DNA of 64,000 bases from the NCBI GenBank assembly GCA_041821315.1, contig JBGUEO010000027.1:1-64000 (forward strand), read 5' to 3'. A program made the position numbers and the translations under genes. This DNA comes from DIGJ01 sp041821315. GTDB taxonomy: Bacteria > Bacillota > Clostridia > Lachnospirales > Lachnospiraceae. The number at the start of each line of letters is the position of its first letter. Position 1 is the stretch's first letter. A model generated the notes under the pieces. It ran no database searches. It had not been told where the DNA came from and was given only the letters and a program-made list of their open reading frames with translations. Below are positions 43,311-51,822 of this stretch, piece after piece.

Positions 43311-43945
43311 GATATTTGACATTTGCATTAGCTAAGGGACGAATTGCAAAACAAGCCCTTGGAATATTAGAACAAATTGGAATTACATGTGAAGAAATGA
43401 AAGATAAAGATTCTAGAAAACTTATTTTTGTAAATGAAGATTTAAAGCTTAAGTTTTTTCTTGCAAAGGCTACCGACGTTCCTACGTATGTAGAATACGG
43501 AGCTGCCGATTTAGGTGTAGTAGGAAAAGATACCATTATGGAAGAAGGAAGAAAACTATATGAAGTAGTTGATTTGGGACTTGGTAAATGCCGTATGTGT
43601 GTGGCGGGTCCGCCAGAAGCTAAGAAATATTTAAGTAGTGGGGAAATGATTCGTGTTGCTACAAAGTACCCTAATATTGCAAAAGATTATTTTTACAATA
43701 AAAAGAATCAAACGGTAGAAATTATCAAACTGAATGGATCGATTGAATTAGCTCCTATTGTAGGACTATCGGAAGTCATTGTTGATATTGTAGAAACCGG
43801 ATCGACATTGCGAGAAAATGGATTGGTGGTACATGAAGAAATTTGTCCCCTCTCCGCTCGAATGGTTGTAAATCAAGTGAGTATGAAGATGGAACATGAA
43901 CGGATATCGAATCTGATTCATCATTTAAAAGAAGTATTGGATTAG
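43307..43945 (+). CDS. hisG: ATP phosphoribosyltransferase, short-form catalytic subunit
   Basis: HisG starts histidine synthesis by joining ATP and PRPP. The 212-residue short form lacks the C-terminal regulatory domain and needs HisZ, encoded just upstream with a four-base ATGA overlap. ALAKGRIAKQAL, GAADLGVVGKD and DIVETGSTLRENGL (PRPP loop) are the family motifs. Confidence 0.97.
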   Translation: MRYLTFALAKGRIAKQALGILEQIGITCEEMKDKDSRKLIFVNEDLKLKFFLAKATDVPTYVEYGAADLGVVGKDTIMEEGRKLYEVVDLGLGKCRMCVAGPPEAKKYLSSGEMIRVATKYPNIAKDYFYNKKNQTVEIIKLNGSIELAPIVGLSEVIVDIVETGSTLRENGLVVHEEICPLSARMVVNQVSMKMEHERISNLIHHLKEVLD

Positions 43946-43956
43946 GGGGATGAAGA

Positions 43957-45249
43957 ATGCGAATTGTAAAATTGACCAATGAGACAAAAAATAATATTTT
44001 GGAAGACTTATTAAAGCGTAGCCCAAATCAATACCGTCAATACGAGACTGTGGTAGATGAAATTATAAATACGATACGAAAAGATGGAGATAAGGCGGCC
44101 AATGCTTATACAGAAAAATTTGACGGTGCATTGATTACGGCAGAAACGATACGCGTCTCTAAAGAAGAAATCAAGGAAGCTTATGAATTGGTGGAAGATT
44201 CCTTGATTGACATTATTCGTAAGGCAAAGGGCAACATAGAATCATATCATCAAAAACAAAAACAATATAGCTGGTTTGATAGTACGCCCAATGGAACTAT
44301 CGTAGGGCAAAAGGTTTCTCCGATTGAAAAAATTGGGGTCTATGTTCCAGGTGGTAAAGCGGCTTATCCTTCTTCTGTCTTAATGAATGTTATTCCGGCA
44401 AAAGTTGCTGGGGTTGAAACAATTGTTATGACAACTCCACCTAATAAGGATGGACGGGTAAATCCGAATACATTGGTTGCTGCAAACGAGGCAGGTGTGG
44501 ATGAAATTTATAAAATTGGTGGTGCACAAGCGATTGCATGTCTTGCATATGGGACAAAAAGTATTCCGAAGGTTCACAAAATTGTTGGACCTGGAAATAT
44601 ATTTGTTGCGCTTGCAAAAAAAGCCGTATATGGTCACGTGAACATCGATTCCATTGCTGGACCGAGTGAAATATTAGTATTGGCAGATGAAACAGCAAAT
44701 GCAAGGTTTATTGCAGCTGATTTATTATCACAAGCTGAACATGACGAGTTAGCATCGGCCATTTTAGTGACAACAAGCATAGAGTTAGCAAAGAAGGTTT
44801 CTAAAGAAGTGGATCGTTTTGTAGAAGTTTTATCGAGAAAGGAAATCTTAGAGAAATCTCTTGAAAATTATGGATATATCTTAGTTGCAGATTCCATGAA
44901 GGAAGCAATTGATGTTACAAATGAAATCGCCTCGGAACATTTAGAGATTGTAACGAAAGATCCCTTCCAGATTATGACTAAAATTAAAAATGCCGGAGCA
45001 ATTTTTCTTGGTGAATATTCAAGTGAACCCTTAGGAGATTATTTTGCAGGTCCTAACCATGTACTTCCTACCAATGGAACAGCAAAATTCTTTTCGCCTC
45101 TTAGTGTGGATGACTTTATTAAGAAATCAAGTATTATTTCTTATTCAAAAGAAGCATTGGAACCAATTAGTAACGATATTATAGCATTTGCAAATGCAGA
45201 GCAATTAACTGCACACGCAAATTCCATTGCAGTTCGATTTGAAAAATAA
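43957..45249 (+). CDS. hisD: histidinol dehydrogenase
   Basis: HisD oxidises histidinol to histidine in two NAD-dependent steps with a zinc ion. Signature regions are VYVPGGKAAYPSSVLMNVIPA, KIVGPGNIFVALAKK, SIAGPSEILVLAD, LLSQAEHDELASA and GPNHVLPT. The 430 residues match the family. GGGGGATG precedes the ATG. After it, the operon is interrupted by a FliD-like gene with its own promoter. Confidence 0.98.
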   Translation: MRIVKLTNETKNNILEDLLKRSPNQYRQYETVVDEIINTIRKDGDKAANAYTEKFDGALITAETIRVSKEEIKEAYELVEDSLIDIIRKAKGNIESYHQKQKQYSWFDSTPNGTIVGQKVSPIEKIGVYVPGGKAAYPSSVLMNVIPAKVAGVETIVMTTPPNKDGRVNPNTLVAANEAGVDEIYKIGGAQAIACLAYGTKSIPKVHKIVGPGNIFVALAKKAVYGHVNIDSIAGPSEILVLADETANARFIAADLLSQAEHDELASAILVTTSIELAKKVSKEVDRFVEVLSRKEILEKSLENYGYILVADSMKEAIDVTNEIASEHLEIVTKDPFQIMTKIKNAGAIFLGEYSSEPLGDYFAGPNHVLPTNGTAKFFSPLSVDDFIKKSSIISYSKEALEPISNDIIAFANAEQLTAHANSIAVRFEK

Positions 45250-45263
45250 TTGATATTAACGCT

Positions 45264-45292
45264 TGCTTGTTTTTCTGACGATAAGTATAATA
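45264..45292 (+). promoter_or_regulatory. internal promoter before the FliD-like gene
   Basis: TTGCTT (45264-45269) and TATAAT (45287-45292) are 17 bases apart, about 50 bases upstream of the start. Confidence 0.65.
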
Positions 45293-45340
45293 GAAGTATA
45301 GAACGAGTTTTTAAAATTCAGAAAGCAAAGGAGTGATAAT

Positions 45341-46042
45341 ATGGCATCCTATTTTGGAATTAGTGGTGATTCAACCTCTTTTTTCTCAAGCTATTTTGGA
45401 ACAAGCAGTACGGAAGATTCTAGTTCTAGTACCCCGCTTTCGGATTATGCGATGATTCAAAGCGGTGCATATAAAAAGCTTTTAAACGCTTATTATGGAA
45501 CAAATAGCAGTACGGCAAATTCGACGCAAGAATCGGAAAGTGATACAAAAAATAAGGTTAATTTAACAGAAACGAAATCGGCGGCAACTACCTTAGAAAA
45601 GGCGGCAACTACTTTAAAAAATGGAGATTTTTCTGAATCGGATCAGGTAACTGAAAATGTACAAGCGTTTGTTGACGCTTATAACGAGACAATTGACAGT
45701 GCAAGTGATGTGGACGCAAAAAGTGTACTGCATAAAACATTATGGATGATTGGAAATACAAATGCGTCGACAAATTTATTAAAAGATGTTGGCATTACAG
45801 TTGCTCCTGATAATAAATTAAGCTTGAATACAGATACGCTTAAAAATGCAGATGAAAGTACGCTTAAGACATTATTTAGTGGGACAAATTCTTTTTCGGG
45901 CAAGATTGCTAGTAAAGCCACTGACCTAGTAAATCTTTCCAGTCGTTCGATGAAGGCATTGACTTCCACAGGAAGTGCATATACTAATTCGGGAGATTAC
46001 TCTTCAGTGAACACAAGTAATCTATATGATAGTTTGTTTTAG
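45341..46042 (+). CDS. FliD C-terminus-like protein inside the his operon
   Basis: The 233-residue protein is rich in Ser, Thr and Asn and has no cysteine. It has no signal peptide, as expected for flagellar type III substrates. The first 80 residues are low complexity. The rest resembles the FliD/HAP2 C-terminal domain: ENVQAFVDAYNETID, then LLKDVGITVAPDNKLSLN and LKTLFSGTNSFSGKIASKA. The FliD N-terminal region and most of the central domain are missing. AAGGAG precedes the ATG. With its own promoter and a hairpin after it, it is an independent unit between hisD and hisB. Family match is inferred by eye; function is unknown. Confidence 0.6.
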   Translation: MASYFGISGDSTSFFSSYFGTSSTEDSSSSTPLSDYAMIQSGAYKKLLNAYYGTNSSTANSTQESESDTKNKVNLTETKSAATTLEKAATTLKNGDFSESDQVTENVQAFVDAYNETIDSASDVDAKSVLHKTLWMIGNTNASTNLLKDVGITVAPDNKLSLNTDTLKNADESTLKTLFSGTNSFSGKIASKATDLVNLSSRSMKALTSTGSAYTNSGDYSSVNTSNLYDSLF

Positions 46043-46057
46043 AATAAAATAATTGGA

Positions 46058-46090
46058 AATAGCCGGTGCTTATTTTGAGTGCCGGCTATT
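46058..46090 (+). terminator. hairpin after the FliD-like gene
   Basis: AATAGCCGG and CCGGCTATT form a perfect 9-bp stem around 15 bases. No good T run follows, so it may be a weak terminator or a stabilising 3' hairpin that lets his transcription pass. Confidence 0.55.
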
Positions 46091-46120
46091 ATCGAAATGA
46101 TGAAATAGGAAGGGGATAAC

Positions 46121-46711
46121 ATGGAGGTTCGAAAGAGTAAAAGATCAAGGGATACGGAAGAAACAAAAATTACAGTATCTCTTAATCTCGATGGAACAGG
46201 AAAATCTGTCATTGATACAGGAATTGGTTTTTTTGATCATATGCTTAAAAGCTTTGCCAAACATGGCTTTTTTGACCTTGATGTGATGTGTAAGGGAGAT
46301 TTAGAAGTTGATTCTCATCATACCATTGAGGATGTTGGAATTGTTTTGGGGCAAGCCATAAAAGAAGCACTTGGAACGAAAGAGGGAATTCGACGGTTTG
46401 GTAATTTTATGCTTCCGATGGATGAGTCATTGATGCTTTGCGCGCTTGATTTATCTGGTAGACCATATTTTGCCTATGATGTGTCGTTTACAACATCACA
46501 TCTTGGAACGCTAGATACAGAGATGATAAAAGAATTTTTTTATGCAGTTTCTTATGGGGCGGAAATGAATTTGCATATAAAAGAATTATCGGGTGGAAAT
46601 AATCATCATATGGCAGAGGCTATCTTTAAAGCGTTTGGAAAGGCTTTGGATGAGGCAACTAGCCTAGATGAAAGAATACAAGGAGTACTATCAACAAAGG
46701 GAAGTTTATAA
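46121..46711 (+). CDS. hisB: imidazoleglycerol-phosphate dehydratase
   Basis: HisB dehydrates imidazoleglycerol phosphate with a manganese centre. The metal motifs are intact: FFDHMLKSFAKHG, DSHHTIEDVGI and GGNNHHMAEAIFKAFGKAL. At 196 residues it is the single-function form. GGAAGGGG lies upstream. It implies that the pathway's middle steps (HisA, HisH, HisF) exist somewhere in the genome, since the genes beside it do not look able to do them. Confidence 0.97.
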   Translation: MEVRKSKRSRDTEETKITVSLNLDGTGKSVIDTGIGFFDHMLKSFAKHGFFDLDVMCKGDLEVDSHHTIEDVGIVLGQAIKEALGTKEGIRRFGNFMLPMDESLMLCALDLSGRPYFAYDVSFTTSHLGTLDTEMIKEFFYAVSYGAEMNLHIKELSGGNNHHMAEAIFKAFGKALDEATSLDERIQGVLSTKGSL

Positions 46712-46740
46712 ATGATGAGTATAGAGTAGAGGTGACTGTG

Positions 46741-47484
46741 ATGTTGATTTTTCCTGCTATTTTTATAAAAAATGGAAGGTGTAATTCTCATACAAATCAA
46801 AACCTACCATGGAAACTAGCGGTGGAATATGCACAAATGGGAGCATCTCATTTGCATATAATTGATATAGATGGGGCAAGAATTGGAACCTTTGTAAACG
46901 AGGAAAGTATTTTGGCAATTTTATCAAGAGTATCCATACCGATTGAAGTTGGAGGAGGAATACGCTCCTTAAAGAAGGTGGAACACTTACTTGATATGGG
47001 AGCCTCACGAGTTGTCATCGGAACGAAGGCAGTTGGAAACCCTGCATTTGTAAAAGAGGTCATCTCAAATTTTGGTCAAGAACGAATTTTATTTTCCATT
47101 GATACAAAAAATGGTTTTGTAGTAACAGAGGGCTTTGAAAAGATAAATTCGATGAGGGCAATTGATTATGCAATCGAGATGAAAAGTTATGGAGTTAAAA
47201 ATATTTGCTATGTGGATGCCTCACAAAAAAAACATACATCATACAGCTTTTGTGAGGAAATTGAAGCGTTGTATCAGAAAACGAAACTAAATATTATCGC
47301 CAAAGGAAATATTAGCTCGATGAAAGAACTAGAGAAATTAAAAGAAGTAAATACCTGTGGTGTTGTATTAGAGGAAAATGAGGTTTTAAGGGAAATTAAT
47401 ATAAAAAAGGCAATTGATATTTTTGAAAAGGGAGACAGTGATGGAATACAAGAAAATAATTGGATATATGAATGGCGAAAATGA
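46741..47484 (+). CDS. HisA-like barrel protein with lost active-site residues
   Basis: The 247-residue protein aligns with HisA (ProFAR isomerase) along its length: MLIFPAIFIKNGRC, EVGGGIRSLKKVEHLLDMGASRVVIGTKAV and FSIDTKNG. Yet catalytic Asp8 is Phe (codon 46762-46764). The second catalytic Asp (FSIDTKNG) is kept. The later T-x-I-x-x-D-G-T region reads YVDASQKKHTS, and the second phosphate-binding loop is AKGNISS instead of SGGISS, with GVVLEENE replacing GxIxGKA. So one phosphate site remains and activity as an isomerase is unlikely. ATG 46741 is preferred to GTG 46732. It overlaps the next gene by 44 bases. Confidence 0.8.
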   Translation: MLIFPAIFIKNGRCNSHTNQNLPWKLAVEYAQMGASHLHIIDIDGARIGTFVNEESILAILSRVSIPIEVGGGIRSLKKVEHLLDMGASRVVIGTKAVGNPAFVKEVISNFGQERILFSIDTKNGFVVTEGFEKINSMRAIDYAIEMKSYGVKNICYVDASQKKHTSYSFCEEIEALYQKTKLNIIAKGNISSMKELEKLKEVNTCGVVLEENEVLREINIKKAIDIFEKGDSDGIQENNWIYEWRK

Positions 47485-48703
47485 AATTGACTCAAGCATT
47501 GTAAGATTGGCAAAAGAATATTCCAATACAGGAGCAGATTCTTTATTTATTTATAATTATACGAAAGATGATGCCTCCCGCGATGAATTCTTAAAAACGA
47601 TGAAGATTGTTGCAAAAGAATGTGAAATCCCGTTTTCAATTGGGATTTTTGTGGAACGCTTTGAAGATATAAAAAAGGCATTATATACAGGAGCACAGCG
47701 AGTGGTTGTAAAACAGGCATTATTAAAAGGGGATACTGCTTTAATTGAGGGTGTTGAGCGTTTTGGTAAGGATAAAATAATCATGGAAATTGATTCGATT
47801 GGAGATTTCAAAGATTATGCTTATACACAACATTTAAAGAAAATTGGTGTATGTGGTGTGATGTTAAAACATGTTGTTATATCCGATCGTTTGAAAAAAA
47901 ATATAATAAAAGCGGATATGCCAATTATGATTCGGGATAGTCTGACACGCAATGATTTGATGGAACTTATGAACATTGAAAAGGTAGAAGGTGTGGCAAC
48001 AAACTATTTTGAGGGAAAAGATATTATGAAGGCAAAGCGCGCTTTATATGAAAATAAAGTACCAGTTAATATATTTGAGACTTCAATGAAATTTTCTGAT
48101 TTTAAGAAAAATGCGGATGGACTTATTCCTGTAATTACTCAGGATTATAAGACAAGTGAAGTATTGATGCTTGCATATATGAATGAAGAATCGTTTGAAA
48201 AGACACTGGAGACTGGGAAAATGACTTATTGGAGCCGGAGTCGCAATGAGCTATGGTGTAAGGGAGATACTTCAGGGCATGTTCAATACGTAAAACACTT
48301 GATGATAGACTGCGATAGTGATACAATACTAGCAAAGGTAAAACAAGTTGGTGCAGCTTGCCACACGGGAAATCGCACATGCTTTTTTACGGATTTGGTA
48401 AAACATGAATATGATGAAGTCAATCCACTGACGGTGTTCAACGATGTATATGATGTGATTCTTGATCGCAAGATGCATCCGAAGGAAGGTTCTTATACAA
48501 ACTATTTGTTTGATAAGGGAATTGACAAAATACTAAAGAAGTGTGGAGAAGAAGCAACAGAAATTGTGATTGCAGCAAAAAATCCGGATGCAGAAGAATT
48601 GAAGTATGAAATTGCGGATTTTATGTATCATATGATGGTGCTAATGGCAGAATGCGGATTGGATTGGGATGATGTCATAAAAGAACTAGCGCATAGAAGA
48701 TAG
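47441..48703 (+). CDS. hisI: HisIE with an extra N-terminal degenerate HisF-like barrel
   Basis: Residues about 220-310 are phosphoribosyl-AMP cyclohydrolase (GLIPVITQDYKTSEVLMLAY, zinc site QVGAACHTGNRTCFF). Residues about 325-420 are phosphoribosyl-ATP pyrophosphatase (KKCGEEATEIVIAAK, EIADFMYHMMVLMAE). Together they form a normal HisIE. The first 215 residues look like HisF: KKIIGYMNGENEID stands for the KRIIACLDVKDG strand with Asp11 as Asn, IPFSIGIFVERFE for the IPFxVGGGI phosphate loop, and MIRDSLTRN for IASGG. So the barrel seems unable to act as cyclase. The ATG at 47441 with AAGGGAGA gives 420 residues and overlaps the HisA-like gene. Confidence 0.88.
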   Translation: MEYKKIIGYMNGENEIDSSIVRLAKEYSNTGADSLFIYNYTKDDASRDEFLKTMKIVAKECEIPFSIGIFVERFEDIKKALYTGAQRVVVKQALLKGDTALIEGVERFGKDKIIMEIDSIGDFKDYAYTQHLKKIGVCGVMLKHVVISDRLKKNIIKADMPIMIRDSLTRNDLMELMNIEKVEGVATNYFEGKDIMKAKRALYENKVPVNIFETSMKFSDFKKNADGLIPVITQDYKTSEVLMLAYMNEESFEKTLETGKMTYWSRSRNELWCKGDTSGHVQYVKHLMIDCDSDTILAKVKQVGAACHTGNRTCFFTDLVKHEYDEVNPLTVFNDVYDVILDRKMHPKEGSYTNYLFDKGIDKILKKCGEEATEIVIAAKNPDAEELKYEIADFMYHMMVLMAECGLDWDDVIKELAHRR

Positions 48704-48714
48704 GAGGGATGAGT

Positions 48715-48834
48715 ATGTTGGGAGCTGCGTTTTTATATTATGTAGTTCGTTTTGTTATTTTTGCAGTTATTATAGGTGCAGGGATATTTGCTGGAATGAA
48801 GATTCGTAAAAACAAAGATCAAAAAAATAGCTAA
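48715..48834 (+). CDS. 39-residue single-helix membrane protein after hisIE
   Basis: This small gene encodes 39 residues: a hydrophobic helix at about 3-27 (FLYYVVRFVIFAVIIGAGIF) and a basic, polar tail (MKIRKNKDQKNS). GGAGG lies seven bases before the ATG and begins at the hisIE stop codon, so translation looks coupled. A terminator follows, making it the last gene of the his operon. An in-frame ATG at 48709 is too close to the ribosome-binding site. The tail should face the cytoplasm. Function is unknown. Confidence 0.65.
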   Translation: MLGAAFLYYVVRFVIFAVIIGAGIFAGMKIRKNKDQKNS

Positions 48835-48874
48835 AGGCGGTTGTTATAAGATCACAGTAGCATATAGACTCAAT

Positions 48875-48905
48875 AATAAGCGTGTCTTAGGGCGCGCTTA
48901 TTTGT
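48875..48905 (+). terminator. terminator at the end of the his operon
   Basis: AATAAGCGTG (48875-48884) pairs with CGCGCTTATT (48893-48902), with one G-U pair. The following T-rich stretch is short. Confidence 0.65.
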
Positions 48906-48923
48906 ATCTTAGATGAATCTTGT

Positions 48924-48952
48924 TTGACAAACACTTTATTTCTTTTTATAAT
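48924..48952 (+). promoter_or_regulatory. alaS promoter
   Basis: Perfect TTGACA (48924-48929) and TATAAT (48947-48952) with a 17-base spacer. The leader is about 75 bases and has no T-box sequence. Confidence 0.85.
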
Positions 48953-49032
48953 AGGAAATAAAATTATAAAATGGCCGATAAAGCGCGTAAAGCGTATTTT
49001 TTGTGTCTAGAACCCTTTAGGAGGCAAATAGA

Positions 49033-51687
49033 ATGAAACAATATGGAGTAAATGAACTTCGTAGAATGTATTTGGAATTTTTTGAAAGTAAAAATCATTT
49101 GGCAATGAAAAGTTTTTCTTTGGTACCACATAATGATAATAGTTTATTATTAATTAATGCAGGTATGGCACCACTAAAACCTTATTTTACTGGGCAAGAA
49201 ATTCCACCGAGGAATCGTGTAACAACTTGTCAAAAATGCATTCGTACCGGGGATATCGAAAACGTTGGTAAGACGGCAAGGCATCTTACTTTTTTTGAAA
49301 TGTTAGGAAACTTCTCGTTTGGTGATTACTTTAAGAAGGAAGCCATTGCATGGTCATGGGAATTTTTGACGAAAGTAGTTGGATTAGAGGAAGATAGACT
49401 TTATCCATCCATTTATTTTGAAGATGATGAGGCATTTGAAATATGGAATCAGCAAATGGGGATTCCAGCGGAAAGAATCACACGTTTTTATCGCGATGAA
49501 GATGGAACATGTGATAATTTTTGGGAACATGGAGCTGGTCCTTGTGGCCCTTGTTCGGAAATTTATTATGACCGCGGAGAAAAATATGGATGTAATAGTC
49601 CAGACTGTAAAGTTGGATGTGAGTGCGATCGTTTTATGGAAGTATGGAACAATGTGTTTACCCAATATGAGGGAGATGGGAAGGGAAATTATTTAGAACT
49701 TTCGCAAAAAAATATTGATACGGGTATGGGATTAGAGCGACTTGCTGTAGTTGTGCAAGAGGTTGATTCTGTTTTTGATATTGATACGATGAAGGCAATT
49801 CGTGATAAAATATGTGAAATGGCGCAAGTGGTTTATCAATCGGAGGAAGTAAAAGATGTATCCATTCGTTTGATTACAGATCATATACGTTCTGCTACCT
49901 TTATGATTTCAGATGGAATAATGCCATCGAACGAAGGACGTGGATATGTACTTCGACGGTTGATTCGACGTGCGGCCAGACATGGACGGTTACTTGGTAT
50001 TGAAGGTCAGTTTCTTGCTAGCTTAAGTAATACCGTTATAAAGGAAAGTAAGGATGGATATCCGGAGCTCGAACAAAAGAAAGAATTTATCTTCAATGTG
50101 TTAACACAGGAAGAAAAGCAATTTAATAAAACAATTGATCAGGGACTTAGAATTTTAGGTGAAATGGAAGTGGAATTAAAACAATCAAAGAAGACGGTAT
50201 TAGCTGGGGTAGATGCATTCAAACTTTATGATACCTATGGTTTTCCACTTGATTTAACGAAAGAAATATTAGAAGAAAAAGGCCTTTCCATTGACGAAGA
50301 GGGTTTTACTATGGCAATGGAAGAACAGCGAAACAAAGCTAGAGATGCTCGTAAGACAACCAATTATATGGGGGCAGATGTTACGGTATATCAATCGATT
50401 GATCCGTCCATTACTTCTGCTTTTGTTGGATATGATCGATTGGTTCATCAATCGATTGTTACTGTGCTTACAACAGAAGATGAATTAGTACAAGCATTAA
50501 CCGATGGCCAGATAGGTACTGTTATCGTAGAAGAAACACCGTTTTATGCCACCATGGGGGGGCAGCAGGCAGATATTGGAATGATTGAGATAGGCGATAG
50601 TAAGTTTAAGGTGGAAGACACCATTAAATTGCAGGGTGGAAAAGTAGGACATGTTGGAAAAATGATACAAGGAATGTTGAAAGTTGGAGATAGCGTAACC
50701 TTGCATGTGTGTGAAGAAAATCGCCTTGCTACGGGTAAAAATCATACCGCTACCCATATTTTACAAAAAGCATTACGATTGGTATTAGGAAATCATGTAG
50801 AGCAAGCAGGTTCTTATGTAGATGCAGACCGTCTTCGCTTTGATTTCACTCATTTTTCTGCTATGACATCGGAGGAACTTGCAAAAGTAGAAGAAATTGT
50901 AAAGCAAGAAGTTGCAAAAGGCGAGGTTGTTCTTACAGAAGAAATGACTTTGGAAGAAGCAAAGAATACGGGTGCAATGGCTCTTTTTGGTGAAAAATAT
51001 GGCGATACGGTACGCGTAGTAAAAGTAGGTGACTTTAGTACTGAGCTTTGCGGGGGTACACATGTAGCAAATACTAACACAATTACGGCCTTTAAGATCC
51101 TTTCGGAAACGGGGATTGCAGCTGGGGTTCGCCGTATTGAAGCATTGACAGCGGATGGAGTCTTTGCTTATTACGATGAAGTAGAGACAGAACTGCACAA
51201 AGCAGCAAAATTGGCAAAAGCAGAGCCAGTAAATCTTGTAAAGAAGATTGAATCAATGCAAGAAGAATTGAAAGTACTCCAATCAGAAAATCAAAAGCTG
51301 AGGGATAAGGTGGCAAAGGATGCGCTTGGAGATGTAATGGATCAGGTGGTAGAAGTAAAGGGCATGAAATTACTTGCTACGAAGGTTGACGATGTGGATA
51401 TGAATGGACTTCGTACATTAGGAGATCAATTAAAGGATAAATTAGGAGAAGGAGTAGTAGTTCTTGCATCTGCAAAAGATGGAAAAGTTAATTTAATTGC
51501 TATGGTTACTGATCAGGCAATGAAAATGGGAGCACATGCTGGAAACTTAATTAAAGAGATTGCATCCTTAGTTGGTGGAGGTGGTGGAGGCCGCCCTAAT
51601 ATGGCACAGGCAGGCGGTAAGAATCCAGCAGGCATTAACGATGCAATGAAAGCGGTAAAGGAAGTAGTGGAAAATCAGATAAAATAA
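49033..51687 (+). CDS. alaS: alanyl-tRNA synthetase
   Basis: AlaRS charges tRNA-Ala and edits mischarged serine and glycine. The class II catalytic core has LLLINAGMAPLKPYFTG and RVTTCQKCIRTGDIENVGKT, and the C-terminal half carries the editing site (HTATHILQKAL, then CGGTHVANT). The GGGGGGRPNMAQAGGKNP stretch belongs to the C-Ala/DHHA1 domain. At 884 residues it is full length. AGGAGG precedes the ATG. It has its own consensus promoter with no T-box in the leader. Confidence 0.98.
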   Translation: MKQYGVNELRRMYLEFFESKNHLAMKSFSLVPHNDNSLLLINAGMAPLKPYFTGQEIPPRNRVTTCQKCIRTGDIENVGKTARHLTFFEMLGNFSFGDYFKKEAIAWSWEFLTKVVGLEEDRLYPSIYFEDDEAFEIWNQQMGIPAERITRFYRDEDGTCDNFWEHGAGPCGPCSEIYYDRGEKYGCNSPDCKVGCECDRFMEVWNNVFTQYEGDGKGNYLELSQKNIDTGMGLERLAVVVQEVDSVFDIDTMKAIRDKICEMAQVVYQSEEVKDVSIRLITDHIRSATFMISDGIMPSNEGRGYVLRRLIRRAARHGRLLGIEGQFLASLSNTVIKESKDGYPELEQKKEFIFNVLTQEEKQFNKTIDQGLRILGEMEVELKQSKKTVLAGVDAFKLYDTYGFPLDLTKEILEEKGLSIDEEGFTMAMEEQRNKARDARKTTNYMGADVTVYQSIDPSITSAFVGYDRLVHQSIVTVLTTEDELVQALTDGQIGTVIVEETPFYATMGGQQADIGMIEIGDSKFKVEDTIKLQGGKVGHVGKMIQGMLKVGDSVTLHVCEENRLATGKNHTATHILQKALRLVLGNHVEQAGSYVDADRLRFDFTHFSAMTSEELAKVEEIVKQEVAKGEVVLTEEMTLEEAKNTGAMALFGEKYGDTVRVVKVGDFSTELCGGTHVANTNTITAFKILSETGIAAGVRRIEALTADGVFAYYDEVETELHKAAKLAKAEPVNLVKKIESMQEELKVLQSENQKLRDKVAKDALGDVMDQVVEVKGMKLLATKVDDVDMNGLRTLGDQLKDKLGEGVVVLASAKDGKVNLIAMVTDQAMKMGAHAGNLIKEIASLVGGGGGGRPNMAQAGGKNPAGINDAMKAVKEVVENQIK

Positions 51688-51690
51688 TTA

Positions 51691-51708
51691 AAAAATATGC
51701 ATATTTTT
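51691..51708. other. 18-base perfect palindrome after alaS
   Basis: AAAAATATGCATATTTTT is a perfect palindrome three bases after the alaS stop and 12 before the rpsU -35 box. It can act as a weak AT-only terminator or as a protein-binding site. Confidence 0.4.
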
Positions 51709-51719
51709 CAAAAAAATAG

Positions 51720-51747
51720 TTGACGAATTTGAAAAATATGATATAAT
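51720..51747 (+). promoter_or_regulatory. rpsU promoter
   Basis: TTGACG (51720-51725) and TATAAT (51742-51747) with a 16-base spacer. Confidence 0.7.
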
Positions 51748-51773
51748 CTTAATAGTGCTATAAAATACCCAAA

Positions 51774-51800
51774 CAGTTGTATGAGCACAATTCACAACTG
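51774..51800 (+). promoter_or_regulatory. hairpin in the rpsU leader
   Basis: CAGTTGT (51774-51780) and ACAACTG (51794-51800) form a 7-bp stem with a 13-base loop, just before the GGAGGGAGGTTAGGTG stretch that holds the ribosome-binding site. It could modulate S21 translation. Confidence 0.45.
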
Positions 51801-51822
51801 GAGGGAGGTTAGGTGTGAGACT

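Noticed and set aside
44380..44704. Overlapping reverse frames inside hisD and similar antisense frames in smc, alaS and other genes
   Set aside because: They lie fully within well-recognised genes, lack ribosome-binding sites, and have compositions typical of antisense shadows.
48953..49032. Possible T-box in the alaS leader
   Set aside because: The leader is only about 75 bases and lacks the conserved TGGNACCGCG sequence and a terminator/antiterminator pair.
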